Under the pieces are notes generated by a model. It was not told the origin of the DNA. It saw nothing but the letters and a program-made list of their open reading frames with translations, and ran no database searches. Below are positions 16,126 through 24,381 of a DNA stretch of 48,281 nt, piece after piece. Numbering within the stretch: position 1 is the first letter of the stretch; each line of letters opens with the position of its first letter. Origin of the DNA: Myxococcales bacterium (GTDB lineage Bacteria > Myxococcota_A > Polyangia > Polyangiales > Polyangiaceae); NCBI GenBank assembly GCA_012514535.1, contig JAAZAA010000244.1, positions 1-48,281 on the forward strand, read 5' to 3'. A program made the position numbers and the translations under genes.

Positions 16126-17319
16126 ATGGTGAGCTCCGCCCATCCCGTCACGGTCACCTCGGAGCGCGACGTGCCCGCTCCGCGCCTGCACCTCACGCAC
16201 GTGGAGGGGCTGCGCGCCCTGGCGGCCCTGGTCGTCTACGTGAACCACGCCTACGCCCAGAGCTGGAACCCCATCCTCAAAGAGTACCCGGAGGGGCCGC
16301 TGTCCCTCTTCACATACAGCCTCGTGGCGGGGCACTTCGCGGTGAGTGTGTTCATCGCCATCTCGGGGTTCTGTTTGGCGTTGCCCGTCATCGACTCGGG
16401 CGATCAGCTCCGCGGCGGCACGAAGAATTTCTTCCTGCGGCGCGCGCGGCGCATCTTGCCGCCGTACTACGCGGCGCTCTTCCTCAGCCTCGCGTTGATC
16501 TGGACGATCATCGGCGAGCCGACGGGCTCCCTCTGGGACGTGCCCATCGTCGTGGATTGGCAGGCCATCGTCGCCCACGTGCTGCTCGTGCAAGATTTCT
16601 TCCGCACGGGGCGCATCAACTACGTGTTCTGGTCCATCGCGGTCGAGTGGCAGATCTACTTCCTCTTCCCGCTGCTGCTGCTGGCCGCGCGTAAGTGGGG
16701 GCTGCTCCGCGTCACCGTGGTCACCCTCGTGCTCAGCTTCGCCATCTCCCTGGCGAGCAAGGGCACGCGCGTGGAGCGCGCCTCCCCCCACTACCTCGGG
16801 CTCTTCGCGATGGGCGTGGTCGCCGCTTACACGGTCCGCAGCCGCGCGGCGATCTTCGTGAAGCTCCGCTCTCTGCCCATCTGGTCCGGCGCGGCGGGCG
16901 CCTCCTTCGCCGCGGTCGCGCTGGCCGTCGCCTACTTCGGGTGGGACACGACGCACCACAACATCGCGCCGTTCGACGTCGGCGTCGGGCTGTTCGCCTG
17001 CGCCCTGCTCGTGGCCTCGAGCCTCAAGGAGACCTCACCCTCCCGGAGGCTGCTCGAGTGGCGCCCCCTCGTCGTGCTGGGCACCTTCTCGTACAGCTTC
17101 TACCTCGTGCACGCGCCGCTGCTGCAGATCCTCTGGCAGTACCTGCTCCAGCCTCTGGGCGTGGGCCACGAGTTCACCTTCCTGTTCCTGATGAGCGGCG
17201 GGCTCGGTCTGGTGATCGCGGCCACCTACGCCTTCTTCGTGGTGTTCGAGAAGCCGTTCCTGGGGCGCCGCGCGCCCTCGGTTCAGTTGCTCCCGGTGAG
17301 ATCCGCCATCACGCAGTGA
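16126..17319 (+). CDS. OafA-type acyltransferase 3 membrane protein
   Basis: The 397-residue product has about ten membrane helices and the acyltransferase_3 signatures. H-V-E-G-L-R-A-L-A-A-L-V-V-Y-V-N-H-A (about residues 24-40) has the conserved His after helix 1, F-F-L-R-R-A-R-R-I-L-P-P-Y-Y (about 103) is the Arg-rich acyl-CoA block, and F-S-Y-S-F-Y-L-V-H-A-P-L lies near 325. Such proteins O-acetylate surface glycans at the inner membrane. ATG 16126 was chosen because conserved sequence starts soon after it; an open frame to 16009 is low complexity. Its last 37 bases overlap the 3' end of the convergent EEP-family gene. Confidence 0.88.
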   Translation: MVSSAHPVTVTSERDVPAPRLHLTHVEGLRALAALVVYVNHAYAQSWNPILKEYPEGPLSLFTYSLVAGHFAVSVFIAISGFCLALPVIDSGDQLRGGTKNFFLRRARRILPPYYAALFLSLALIWTIIGEPTGSLWDVPIVVDWQAIVAHVLLVQDFFRTGRINYVFWSIAVEWQIYFLFPLLLLAARKWGLLRVTVVTLVLSFAISLASKGTRVERASPHYLGLFAMGVVAAYTVRSRAAIFVKLRSLPIWSGAAGASFAAVALAVAYFGWDTTHHNIAPFDVGVGLFACALLVASSLKETSPSRRLLEWRPLVVLGTFSYSFYLVHAPLLQILWQYLLQPLGVGHEFTFLFLMSGGLGLVIAATYAFFVVFEKPFLGRRAPSVQLLPVRSAITQ

Positions 17320-18323
17320 TGATCGGAGGCGCGCCCGCACCCGACGGCGAAGCTCACGAACCGCAACTCCGACGTGGCGTAGATCCGGTCCAGGCGCAGG
17401 AACGGCCACTTGGTCGGGAAGGTGTAGCCGAAGCCGTTGCCGACGGAGGCGAAGCCGTCCTGCAGGTGGCCGAAGGCGCGACGGAGGACCGGGCTGGGGC
17501 CAGGCAAGTTCGTGTCCCCCGCCACGATCACGGGGACGGTCTCGGCGCGGACCATGCCCGCGATGGCCTCGATCTGCAGCACGCGCAGCCCCGTGTTCGC
17601 CTCCACGATCTCCCGCGACTCCCCACGGAAGATCCTGCCGGTGGCCAGTTCCCGTCGTAGCCCCTCGCCGCGCACGGCGCCGAGGCTCTCGCGCGGCGAC
17701 AGGGGGTGCACGCTGTAGAGGGCGATCCTGCCCAGGGGCGTGTCGAGGAGATACCGCATGAACCGCGGTGAGCGCAGGGCATCCCCATAGGGGATCCGAT
17801 CGGGCTCCGTGACCTCGAGCACCGGATGGCGACTCGCGAGCACGAACTGACCGGAGAGCTCGACGACCGGGTACCTCTGCGCGAGCCGCTCCACGAGCTC
17901 CTCCCGCCCGAAGGCGGACTCCTGGAGGAGCAGCACGTCCGGATCCGCGTCCCCGATCCCCGCGGCGACCGCGTCGGTGCCCGCGTGGACCGAGTCCACG
18001 TTGTAGCTGAGCAAGCGCAACCGCGGGCCCTCGTCCGCCCAGACGCTCGGCAACGACCAGCACAGCCCCATGAGCGGAAACAAGGCGATCAACGCCGCGG
18101 CGGCGGGCGCCAGCAGCAGAGATCGCGGCCCGACCCACAGCGCGAGGAGCGCGATGGGGAGCAGGGGCGCCAAGTAGAACACCGCGGGCAGGTAGAGGCC
18201 CACCGTCGTCGCCCAGTGGGCCTCCCCGACGTAATGGAGCAGCAGCGCGACCACGCCCAAGGCGACGGGGTACGCCACCACGAGGGCCTGGCCAGCGCGT
18301 CGAGCGAGCCGCCGCGCCTTCAT
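17283..18323 (-). CDS. Membrane-anchored endonuclease/exonuclease/phosphatase-fold protein
   Basis: The 346-residue product has three N-terminal hydrophobic helices (about 12-100), then an EEP domain. R-L-L-S-Y-N-V-D, V-L-L-L-Q-E (metal Glu), Y-S-V-H-P-L, I-V-A-G-D-T-N-L-P (Asp/Asn) and A-S-D-H-H-C-V (catalytic Asp/His) are all present, so the phosphodiesterase site looks intact. This layout resembles YafD/VanJ-like proteins, whose soluble domain faces outward and acts on polyprenyl or other phosphate esters rather than DNA. In a glycan locus a lipid-phosphate-related role is plausible but inferred. It follows the GT4 gene by 24 bases on the same strand. Confidence 0.85.
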   Translation of the reverse strand: MKARRLARRAGQALVVAYPVALGVVALLLHYVGEAHWATTVGLYLPAVFYLAPLLPIALLALWVGPRSLLLAPAAAALIALFPLMGLCWSLPSVWADEGPRLRLLSYNVDSVHAGTDAVAAGIGDADPDVLLLQESAFGREELVERLAQRYPVVELSGQFVLASRHPVLEVTEPDRIPYGDALRSPRFMRYLLDTPLGRIALYSVHPLSPRESLGAVRGEGLRRELATGRIFRGESREIVEANTGLRVLQIEAIAGMVRAETVPVIVAGDTNLPGPSPVLRRAFGHLQDGFASVGNGFGYTFPTKWPFLRLDRIYATSELRFVSFAVGCGRASDHHCVMADLTGSN

Positions 18324-18347
18324 CGCTGCAACCGAACCAGCCCCCGC

Positions 18348-19478
18348 TCAGAGCGCTGCCGACACACGGCTCGGGGCGGCGACGACCTCGGGCGCGCGCC
18401 GCGCGAGCTGCACGAGGAGGTCCGCGATGCGGTGGGCGTTCTTGGCCATGTCGAAGCGCTCCTCGCCGATCTGCCGGGAGCGCCGCGACATCCGCCGCAG
18501 GAGCTCCGGATCCCGAGCGAGCCGCTCGATCCGCTCGCGAAGCCCCGCGGCGTCGTCCTTCTCCAACAAGAACCCGCTGGCGCCGTCCTCGACGGCCTCT
18601 GCGTGAGCCCCGACCCGCGTCGTGATGATCGGCAGCTCCGAGGCCATGGCCTCTCCGAGCACGACCGCGAGGCAGTCGCCGCGCGTGGGCAGGACGAACA
18701 CGTCCGCCTCCCGATAGAGACGGAGGAGCTCCTCGCTGTGGGGCTTCAGCCCCTTGTAGACGTGAATGCCGTCCTCCTGCGGCACGTCCGCCCCGGTGAC
18801 GAGGTGGAGCTCCACCACACCCCGCAGGTGGTTTCGGTACGTGTCCAGGAGCAGGTCCCCGCCCTTGCGCTTGAAGTCGCCCCCCACGAACAGCAGCCGC
18901 AGGGGCCCTTCGCGATGAAACTGCTTCGAGCCCGCCGGCGGATAGTTCGAGAGGGTGGTCCCCGGCGGGAGGATCGTGACGCGGTCTCCGTCCACGCCGT
19001 AGTCGCGCACCAGGGACTGGCGTGCCCACTCGGACCAGGTCGTGAACCAGCTCACATGCCGCATGACGGAGCGGTGCGCCCACAGCTTCGCGCGCTCGAC
19101 GGGCTCGGGGTGGACCCGATCCCCGTACCAGGGCGACAGCTCGTCGTAGTTCTTCGGGGTCGCGTCGAGGGACAGCAGCGTGGGGATGTCCTTCATGACG
19201 CCGCCCAGGAACAGCCCGATGGTCTGGGTGTTCACGAACAGCGCGTCGAAATGATGCGTCGCGCAAGCCTCTCGGAGGGCGCGCCACGCGCGAAAGCTCC
19301 CGCGCACCGTCCAGTTCCGCCCCACCAACGGGATCTTCGCGAACTCACCGGGCTCGAAGGGCACGTCGAGCCAGACCGCGTCGAAATCCGTCCGCCCCGC
19401 CAGCGCGTGCTTGAGACTCATCCCGTAGGCGACGTGCCCCAGGGACTGCTCCAAGACGAAGCCAATCTTCGGTTTCAT
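18348..19478 (-). CDS. GT4-family glycosyltransferase
   Basis: The 376-residue GT-B protein has V-T-I-L-P-P-G-T-T-L, R-L-L-F-V-G-G-D-F-K-R-K-G-G-D (donor-domain entry), Y-K-G-L-K-P-H-S-E-E-L, E-A-D-V-F-V-L-P-T-R-G-D-C-L-A-V-V-L-G-E-A-M-A-S and D-G-A-S-G-F-L, all standard Glycos_transf_1 blocks. ATG 19478 (M-K-P-K-I-G-F-V-L-E-Q) is preferred; an in-frame ATG at 19499 would add seven residues. The protein is cytoplasmic or peripheral. It forms a likely three-gene minus-strand unit with the kinase-like gene upstream and the EEP gene downstream. Confidence 0.88.
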   Translation of the reverse strand: MKPKIGFVLEQSLGHVAYGMSLKHALAGRTDFDAVWLDVPFEPGEFAKIPLVGRNWTVRGSFRAWRALREACATHHFDALFVNTQTIGLFLGGVMKDIPTLLSLDATPKNYDELSPWYGDRVHPEPVERAKLWAHRSVMRHVSWFTTWSEWARQSLVRDYGVDGDRVTILPPGTTLSNYPPAGSKQFHREGPLRLLFVGGDFKRKGGDLLLDTYRNHLRGVVELHLVTGADVPQEDGIHVYKGLKPHSEELLRLYREADVFVLPTRGDCLAVVLGEAMASELPIITTRVGAHAEAVEDGASGFLLEKDDAAGLRERIERLARDPELLRRMSRRSRQIGEERFDMAKNAHRIADLLVQLARRAPEVVAAPSRVSAAL

Positions 19479-19537
19479 CCCACCACTTACCTTGTTCACT
19501 CACTCGTCGAGGGGCGGGCTCTCGCCCGGCCTCCACC

Positions 19538-20122
19538 TCAAACTCGAAACACCGCGCTCCCGAGGAACCGCCGCGCACCCACCTCCGCGATGGTGCGCTT
19601 CGCGTCCGCGACCTTCGAGACCTCGAGGGGCACGCAGAGCAGCGCTTGATCCGCAGACTGGGCGAGGGCGACCGCCGTGGCGCTGTCGCGCACGGGCCCC
19701 AGGGCGACGACCAGGCGATCGCCCGCGCGCCGCAGCGCCTCCAGCTCGGCCACGAACTGCTTGAGGTGCGTCAGGGGGACGCTCGTCGCGTCGGCCATGC
19801 GGATCGGCTCTCCCAGGTGCAGGGAGCCCGTGTAAGCGAGGGCGAGGGCGATCTCGAGGGTGAACCGCGGCGGCATCGCACCCGCGGGGACCAGGGCGAG
19901 GGAACGCCACTCCGCCCGCTGCGTCGCCAGCCAGAGCCGCTGCCACTCCGGGTGCTTCCAGGGGGCGTCCTGCTCCTCCGGCGCGACGACTGCGGACACC
20001 GGCGCCGAGGTGAGGTCGTCCGGGGCCCGAACCACGAGCTGGGTTCCGCGCTCGGAGTCGGTCGGGGTGCGATTCGAAGAAGGGAGCACGGACACTCTAG
20101 AATTCCACCTGACGTTCTGCAT
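19538..20122 (-). CDS. Degenerate tyrosine-kinase/ParA-like (Wzc C-terminal-like) protein
   Basis: The 194-residue product has a flexible N terminus (1-55), then W-R-S-L-A-L-V-P-A-G-A-M-P-P-R-F-T followed by a helix and a second strand. Its order matches the P-loop fold of BY-kinase (CpsD/Wzc C-terminal) and ParA-like proteins, but the Walker A G-K-S/T is absent. L-V-V-A-L-G-P-V-R-D-S-A-T-A occupies the place of the I-D-T-P-P switch, and A-Q-S-A-D-Q-A-L-L-C-V-P matches the usual A-D-x-x-x-L-V-V strand; the end A-R-R-F-L-G-S-A-V-F resembles l-G-x-V-l-N. I infer an ATPase-dead relative that could bind a chain-length regulator. No Tyr cluster is present. The first gene of a minus-strand unit; ATG 20122 fits the start of GC-biased codon use. 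Confidence 0.55.
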   Translation of the reverse strand: MQNVRWNSRVSVLPSSNRTPTDSERGTQLVVRAPDDLTSAPVSAVVAPEEQDAPWKHPEWQRLWLATQRAEWRSLALVPAGAMPPRFTLEIALALAYTGSLHLGEPIRMADATSVPLTHLKQFVAELEALRRAGDRLVVALGPVRDSATAVALAQSADQALLCVPLEVSKVADAKRTIAEVGARRFLGSAVFRV

Positions 20123-20663
20123 AGCACGCTCGCGGGAGCTTGTGACCCCGGACTCCGCACGAGCGCGCCCCCTCCCCACCACTTTTCGGGCCCGGTCGTC
20201 CTGCCGTTCCGGGGTGACGGGAAGACACCCGGTAGGCGATTGGCTCAGACTGGATCGTCGCCGCGGTGCGCCGCTCTCTGGATGCGCCGCAGGGTGCGGC
20301 TCACGCGTGGTCGGGTCGTACGTCGCTGACGTGGGAGAAGCCGTATGGTGACGCCGCAACGCCGTGTGCTGACACGACGAGGGGTTGGGCGATGGCCGGG
20401 CGACACCCGCTGGACACAGGCCGCGGGCGACTTACGTTGGACCCCGCGCTCCCCGTCCCTCGCGCCGTGCCTCGCTCCGTCCCGCGCGACCTGGCGCCGG
20501 GTCCGCGATCACCCTGGTCCACCGCGACGCCCGCGATGGACGGGGAGCGCGGGGTTCGGCTAGAAATGAACCGCTTACCTCGCCTCGACGAACGACCCCG
20601 CCGACGTCGACGGAGACGCCGCCGGCCGCCCGCGCGAGGCGCCCCACTCCAAGGCACACCGCC
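20123..20663. promoter_or_regulatory. Long divergent intergenic region with large stem-loop
   Basis: This 541-bp gap separates the kinase-like gene (minus) from the GT2 gene (plus). Frames open here show no protein-like composition. It holds an 18-bp perfect inverted repeat with a 79-base loop (20441-20555), listed separately. AT-richer spots near 20090-20120 (TCTAGAATTCC) and 20560-20575 (GGCTAGAAATGAACC) could contain promoter elements for the two divergent units, but no clear pair was identified. Confidence 0.5.
20441..20555 (+). repeat. 18-bp perfect inverted repeat, 79-nt loop
   Basis: ACCCCGCGCTCCCCGTCC at 20441-20458 is exactly reverse-complementary to 20538-20555. It lies 108 bases before the GT2 start codon. 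In RNA it would form a very stable long-range stem in the leader of the GT2-decarboxylase-ATP-grasp unit, so it may serve as an attenuator, an RNA-processing site or a terminator of an upstream transcript. Confidence 0.8.
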
Positions 20664-21485
20664 ATGGCCAACGTCGACGTGAGCGTCATCATCCCTACGT
20701 TCCACCGAGAGCGAGAGCTCGTCGAAGCCATCGACAGCGCCCTCTCGCAGCAAGGCGTCGAGGTCGAGGTCATCGTGCTCGACGACAGCCCCGAAGCCTC
20801 GGCGCGGAGCGTCGCCGCGGCGATCGACGATCCGCGAGTGCGCTACGTCGCCCGCGCGACCCCCTCCGGCGGGCGCCCCGCCTACGTCCGCAACGAAGGA
20901 ATCGAGCTGGCCACGGGCCGCTACGTCTACTGCCTGGACGACGACGACCACGTCCTGCCTGGCGCCCTCGAGGCGCTCACCGACGCCCTCGACGCGGCGC
21001 CCCAGGCGGGCGTCGCCTTCGGGCGCGTCGAGAGCTTCGGTCCCGATCCGCAGATCGTCGAGAGCTACCGCGTCTGGTTCGACTGGGCGGCACGGGCAGC
21101 TGCGCGCGTGTCCCGGTCCAGCTGGCTCACGGCCGGGACCATCCTCTTCCGGGGCACGCTCATCATCAACTCCGTCTGCATGATGCGTCGAGAGCTCGCG
21201 CGGCGCCTCGGCGGCTACGATCCAGCCATCCCCTACTACGAAGACGTCGAGTTCTTCACCCGTGGCATCCGCGAGTTCGGCCACGTCTTCGTCGATCGCC
21301 CGGTCTTGCATTACCGAACCGGCCGACCTTCGCTGATTCACGACCTACGAGGTGACGGCGCCCCCATCGTCGAGTCGTACAAAATCATGCACGACAAGTA
21401 CAAGGCGCGTCACGGCATGTTCGAGTACCGCGCCCTGCAGATCGTCTCGAAGCTCCTGCCGCTCGACGGACCCCCTCCCCAATGA
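20664..21485 (+). CDS. GT2-family glycosyltransferase
   Basis: The 273-residue GT-A protein has V-S-V-I-I-P-T-F-H-R at the start, V-I-V-L-D-D-S-P-E-A (nucleotide site), Y-V-R-N-E-G-I-E-L-A-T-G, Y-C-L-D-D-D-D-H-V-L-P (metal site, about residue 90) and Y-Y-E-D-V-E-F-F-T-R (general-base region). It lacks membrane helices and is short for the family. ATG 20664 starts exactly at the conserved block; the long open frame upstream is non-coding in character. Its stop overlaps the next start (ATGA at 21482-21485), so it is coupled to the PLP decarboxylase gene. Confidence 0.88.
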   Translation: MANVDVSVIIPTFHRERELVEAIDSALSQQGVEVEVIVLDDSPEASARSVAAAIDDPRVRYVARATPSGGRPAYVRNEGIELATGRYVYCLDDDDHVLPGALEALTDALDAAPQAGVAFGRVESFGPDPQIVESYRVWFDWAARAAARVSRSSWLTAGTILFRGTLIINSVCMMRRELARRLGGYDPAIPYYEDVEFFTRGIREFGHVFVDRPVLHYRTGRPSLIHDLRGDGAPIVESYKIMHDKYKARHGMFEYRALQIVSKLLPLDGPPPQ

Positions 21486-22888
21486 TCCGCCCCCTCACCC
21501 GCCGCTCCAAGCAGGCCCTGAAGACCGCGCTCTCGACTCTCGCCCAGCATCGCAACGCCCGGCGACGCCCTCTGCCGCCCAGGCTCTGGGAGCTCGAGGT
21601 CGATGCAGCCGGACACCTGACCCTGGAGGGCCACGCTCTCGCGGAGCTCACCGCGCGCTGGGGCTCGCCGCTGCACGTCGTGCACGCCGCGGCCCTGCGC
21701 CGCAACGCGCGCGCGTTCCTCGACGACGAGGGAGGCCCGCCCTGCGAGGTCTACTACTCCTACAAGACCAACCCGATCCCCGGTGTGCTGCGCCTGCTCC
21801 ACGCCGAGGGGATCGGCGCGGAGGTCATCTCCGAATACGAGCTGTGGCTCGCGCTGCGCCTCGGCGTCGACCCGGCGCGCATCGTCTTCAACGGGCCGGT
21901 CAAGTCCGACGCCTCCCTGCGCGAGGCGATCGGCCGCGGGATCGCCCTCCTCAACGCGAACCATCGAGAGGAGCTGACGCGCATCGGCGCCGTCGCCGCC
22001 GAGCTCGGGCGGCGCCCGATCACGGGGGTCAGGGTCTGCACCAGCGCCTCTTGGGGAGGTCAGTTCGGCGCGCCCATCGACGGCGGAGAGGCCCTCGCGG
22101 CCATCGAGGAGGCCTGCCGGAATCCCCACCTCGACATGCGCGCGCTGCACGTCCACTTCGGCGCCCCCTTGCGCACCGAGGAGCAGCTCCGTCAGCTCCT
22201 GGACGAGACCCTCGACCTCGCCCACGTGGCTGCCGAGCGCTTCGGCTTCGAGCTCGACATCCTGGACCTCGGCGGCAGCCTGGCCATCCCCACGGTTCAG
22301 GCGCTGAGCTCGAAGGACAAGCGCCTGAACATGACGTTCCTGGCCGATCTCCCGCCTCCGGACCCCGGGCGCACGCTGGAGATCCGCGCCTACGTGCGGC
22401 TGGTTCGTCGGCTGGTGCGCGCGGGGTGTCAGCGGCGTGGGCTCCCCGTCCCCCGCATCGTACTGGAGCCGGGGCGCGCGCTCACAGGGAACACACAGCT
22501 GCTCCTCACCACGGTGCACACACTGAAGCACGCCTCCAACGCGGCGCCCTACGCGATCCTCGACGCCGGCATCAACCTCGCCCAGAGCGTGCAAAGCGAA
22601 TTTCACCAAGTCTACGCCGCCACGAAGATGCACGCCTCCAACTACGGGAGCTATCGCCTCGCAGGCCCGATCTGCAGCCCGGGCGACGTCCTCTATTGGG
22701 GCTGCACCTTGCCCGAGCTCGCGCCGGGCGACACGCTGGCGATCATGGACGCTGGCGCCTACTTCGTCCCCTTCGCAACCTCGTTCTCCTTCCCGCAGCC
22801 CGCGATCGTGCTCGTCGACGACGGCGCGGTTCGGCCCTTGCGGCGCGCGGAGCGCTTCGAGGATCTCGTGCTGTGCGATGACCCTTGA
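21482..22888 (+). CDS. Type III-fold PLP-dependent amino-acid decarboxylase (DAPDC/ODC family)
   Basis: The 468-residue protein has the alanine-racemase-like barrel with the PLP Lys in V-Y-Y-S-Y-K-T-N-P (about residue 95), A-L-H-V-H-F-G-A-P where the family has H-x-H-x-G-S, L-D-L-G-G-S, and V-L-E-P-G-R-A-L-T-G-N (phosphate site, about 327). The late C-S-P-G-D-V-L (about 398) holds the active-site Cys of the other subunit, followed by I-M-D-A-G-A-Y. The residues for catalysis look intact. Its substrate could be meso-diaminopimelate-like, lysine/ornithine-like or a carrier-bound amino acid. It overlaps the GT2 gene by four bases and is followed by an ATP-grasp gene, so it probably supplies a modified amino acid or amine for a glycan or peptide. 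Related decarboxylases occur in exosortase-A/EPS loci, but no exosortase is seen here. Confidence 0.85.
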   Translation: MIRPLTRRSKQALKTALSTLAQHRNARRRPLPPRLWELEVDAAGHLTLEGHALAELTARWGSPLHVVHAAALRRNARAFLDDEGGPPCEVYYSYKTNPIPGVLRLLHAEGIGAEVISEYELWLALRLGVDPARIVFNGPVKSDASLREAIGRGIALLNANHREELTRIGAVAAELGRRPITGVRVCTSASWGGQFGAPIDGGEALAAIEEACRNPHLDMRALHVHFGAPLRTEEQLRQLLDETLDLAHVAAERFGFELDILDLGGSLAIPTVQALSSKDKRLNMTFLADLPPPDPGRTLEIRAYVRLVRRLVRAGCQRRGLPVPRIVLEPGRALTGNTQLLLTTVHTLKHASNAAPYAILDAGINLAQSVQSEFHQVYAATKMHASNYGSYRLAGPICSPGDVLYWGCTLPELAPGDTLAIMDAGAYFVPFATSFSFPQPAIVLVDDGAVRPLRRAERFEDLVLCDDP

Positions 22889-22923
22889 GCGACGCGAACC
22901 CCGAGAAAAGGATCCCGACGACG

Positions 22924-24273
22924 ATGGCACTCGAATCGCCTGAGGCCACCGCCGAGAAGCCGCGCCTCGCGGTGGTCCCGAAGACGGGCCCCGGCCCGGT
23001 CACGGCGCCGTTCCTGCTCACCATGCCCGAGTACAACGGCACCCTCGCCGCCGCGCGCTGCCTGGGGAGGCACGGCGTCTCCGTGACCATGGCGGAGACG
23101 GCGCTGTCGGCGCCCGCGCGCTGGTCGCGCCATGTCACGCGCCGCGTGGCGGCCCCGCCCATCATGGACGCGGAGCGCTTCCTCGATTGGCTGCTCGAGT
23201 TCGGCGTCAGGAACTCGGGGCACGTGCTTTACGCCACCTGCGACGAGCTCGCCTGGCTGATGGCCAGCCGCGTCGCCGAGCTGCGCCGGCACTTCGAGCT
23301 CTACCAACCGCCGGAGCGCACGATCCTCGACTTGCTCGACAAGAAGGCGCTCCACGAGCTGTGCGGTGAGCTCGGGATCCCCACCCTCACCTCCGTGTTC
23401 CCGGAGACGGCCGACGCCGCCTTGCGTGCGGGCAAGGAGCTCGGCGTGCCCCTCCTGCTGAAACCTCGCACGCAAATCCTCCTGACGAGCCGCAACAAGG
23501 GGCAGCTCGTCACGGAGGCGCGCGCCTTGCCTCGGGCTTACGCGGAGTTCGTCACCGCCAACCGCTACCATCCCCTCTTCGCGCGCGCGGTCCCCGGCGT
23601 GGAGCGGCCCATGCTCCAGGCTTACTGCGCCGCGGCGGCCGACGGCATCTACTCCCTGGCGGGTTTCATCGGGGAGAAGGAGCACCAGGTCGTCGCGCGG
23701 GGCGCGATGAAGGTCTTGCAGCGGCCGCGGCGGCTCGGCGTGGGGATGTGCTTCGAGGAGGCCCCCGTCGACGCCGCCGTGCTCGCCAGCCTCGTCCGCC
23801 TGTGCCGCCGGGTGGGCTACTACGGCGTGTTCGAGGCGGAGTTCGTCCCCCACGACGGGGCCCTCCGCCTGCTGGACTTCAACCCGCGCTTCTATGGGCA
23901 GATGGGCTTCGAGATCGCTCGAGGCCTCCCGCTCGGGCACATGGCGTGGCTGGCGGCGCGCGGCGACACGAGCGGGCTCGACGAGGCCATCGCCCGCGCC
24001 CGACGCTGGCAGGAGGGCCGCGGCTACATCTACTGCCATCGCTCCTACCTGAAGCTCGTCATCAACCTACGCCGACTCGCCGGACGCATGCGCCCCGAGG
24101 AGGCCGCGCGCTGGCTGGGCTGGCTCGAGAGCCGCCGCGCGCAGGGGCTCGCCGTGGACGCGACCCACGCGGAGGACGACCGTTGGCCCGGCTGGGCTTC
24201 GCGGGGACACGAGGTCTACCGCGCGCTGCGCCACCCGCGGTCGTTCTTGCTGACGATGGTGCTCGACCCCTGA
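22924..24273 (+). CDS. ATP-grasp carboxylate-amine ligase-like protein (COG3919 type)
   Basis: The 449-residue product contains an ATP-grasp domain. L-L-D-K-K-A-L-H-E-L-C-G-E-L-G-I-P (about 130-150) begins the B-subdomain, P-L-L-L-K-P-R (about 179) carries the ATP-phosphate Lys, and G-V-F-E-A-E-F (about 300) and L-L-D-F-N-P-R-F-Y-G-Q (about 318) supply the Mg-binding Glu and Asn. Members join a carboxylate to an amine through an acyl-phosphate. ATG 22924 has AAAAGGA upstream; a TTG at 22885 overlapping the previous stop would add 13 residues. Together with the PLP decarboxylase it suggests an ATP-driven amide bond, such as an amino-acid-decorated sugar or a capped peptide. The substrate is unknown. 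Confidence 0.8.
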   Translation: MALESPEATAEKPRLAVVPKTGPGPVTAPFLLTMPEYNGTLAAARCLGRHGVSVTMAETALSAPARWSRHVTRRVAAPPIMDAERFLDWLLEFGVRNSGHVLYATCDELAWLMASRVAELRRHFELYQPPERTILDLLDKKALHELCGELGIPTLTSVFPETADAALRAGKELGVPLLLKPRTQILLTSRNKGQLVTEARALPRAYAEFVTANRYHPLFARAVPGVERPMLQAYCAAAADGIYSLAGFIGEKEHQVVARGAMKVLQRPRRLGVGMCFEEAPVDAAVLASLVRLCRRVGYYGVFEAEFVPHDGALRLLDFNPRFYGQMGFEIARGLPLGHMAWLAARGDTSGLDEAIARARRWQEGRGYIYCHRSYLKLVINLRRLAGRMRPEEAARWLGWLESRRAQGLAVDATHAEDDRWPGWASRGHEVYRALRHPRSFLLTMVLDP

Positions 24274-24292
24274 GCGGGCACAGCGCAGCTCG

Positions 24293-24331
24293 GTCTTCAG
24301 GACGGGTCTTCAGGACGGGTCTTCAGGACGA
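24293..24331. repeat. 13-bp x3 tandem repeat at convergent gene ends
   Basis: GTCTTCAGGACGG occurs at 24293-24305 and 24306-24318. A third copy with one change lies at 24319-24331 and a degenerate fourth follows. Right after it (24345-24382) come GGGGCCC-rich palindromic segments that could fold into overlapping GC hairpins between the converging ATP-grasp and hydrolase genes and may stop transcription from both sides. Confidence 0.75.
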
Positions 24332-24381
24332 GTCTTCGGGAGCGGGGCCTCAGGGAGGGGGGCCCTCGAGGAGGGGGCCCC

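Noticed and set aside
22885-22923. TTG start at 22885 for the ATP-grasp gene
   Set aside because: It would overlap the previous stop, but ATG 22924 has a better upstream AAAAGGA and the extra 13 residues look unstructured. It remains possible.
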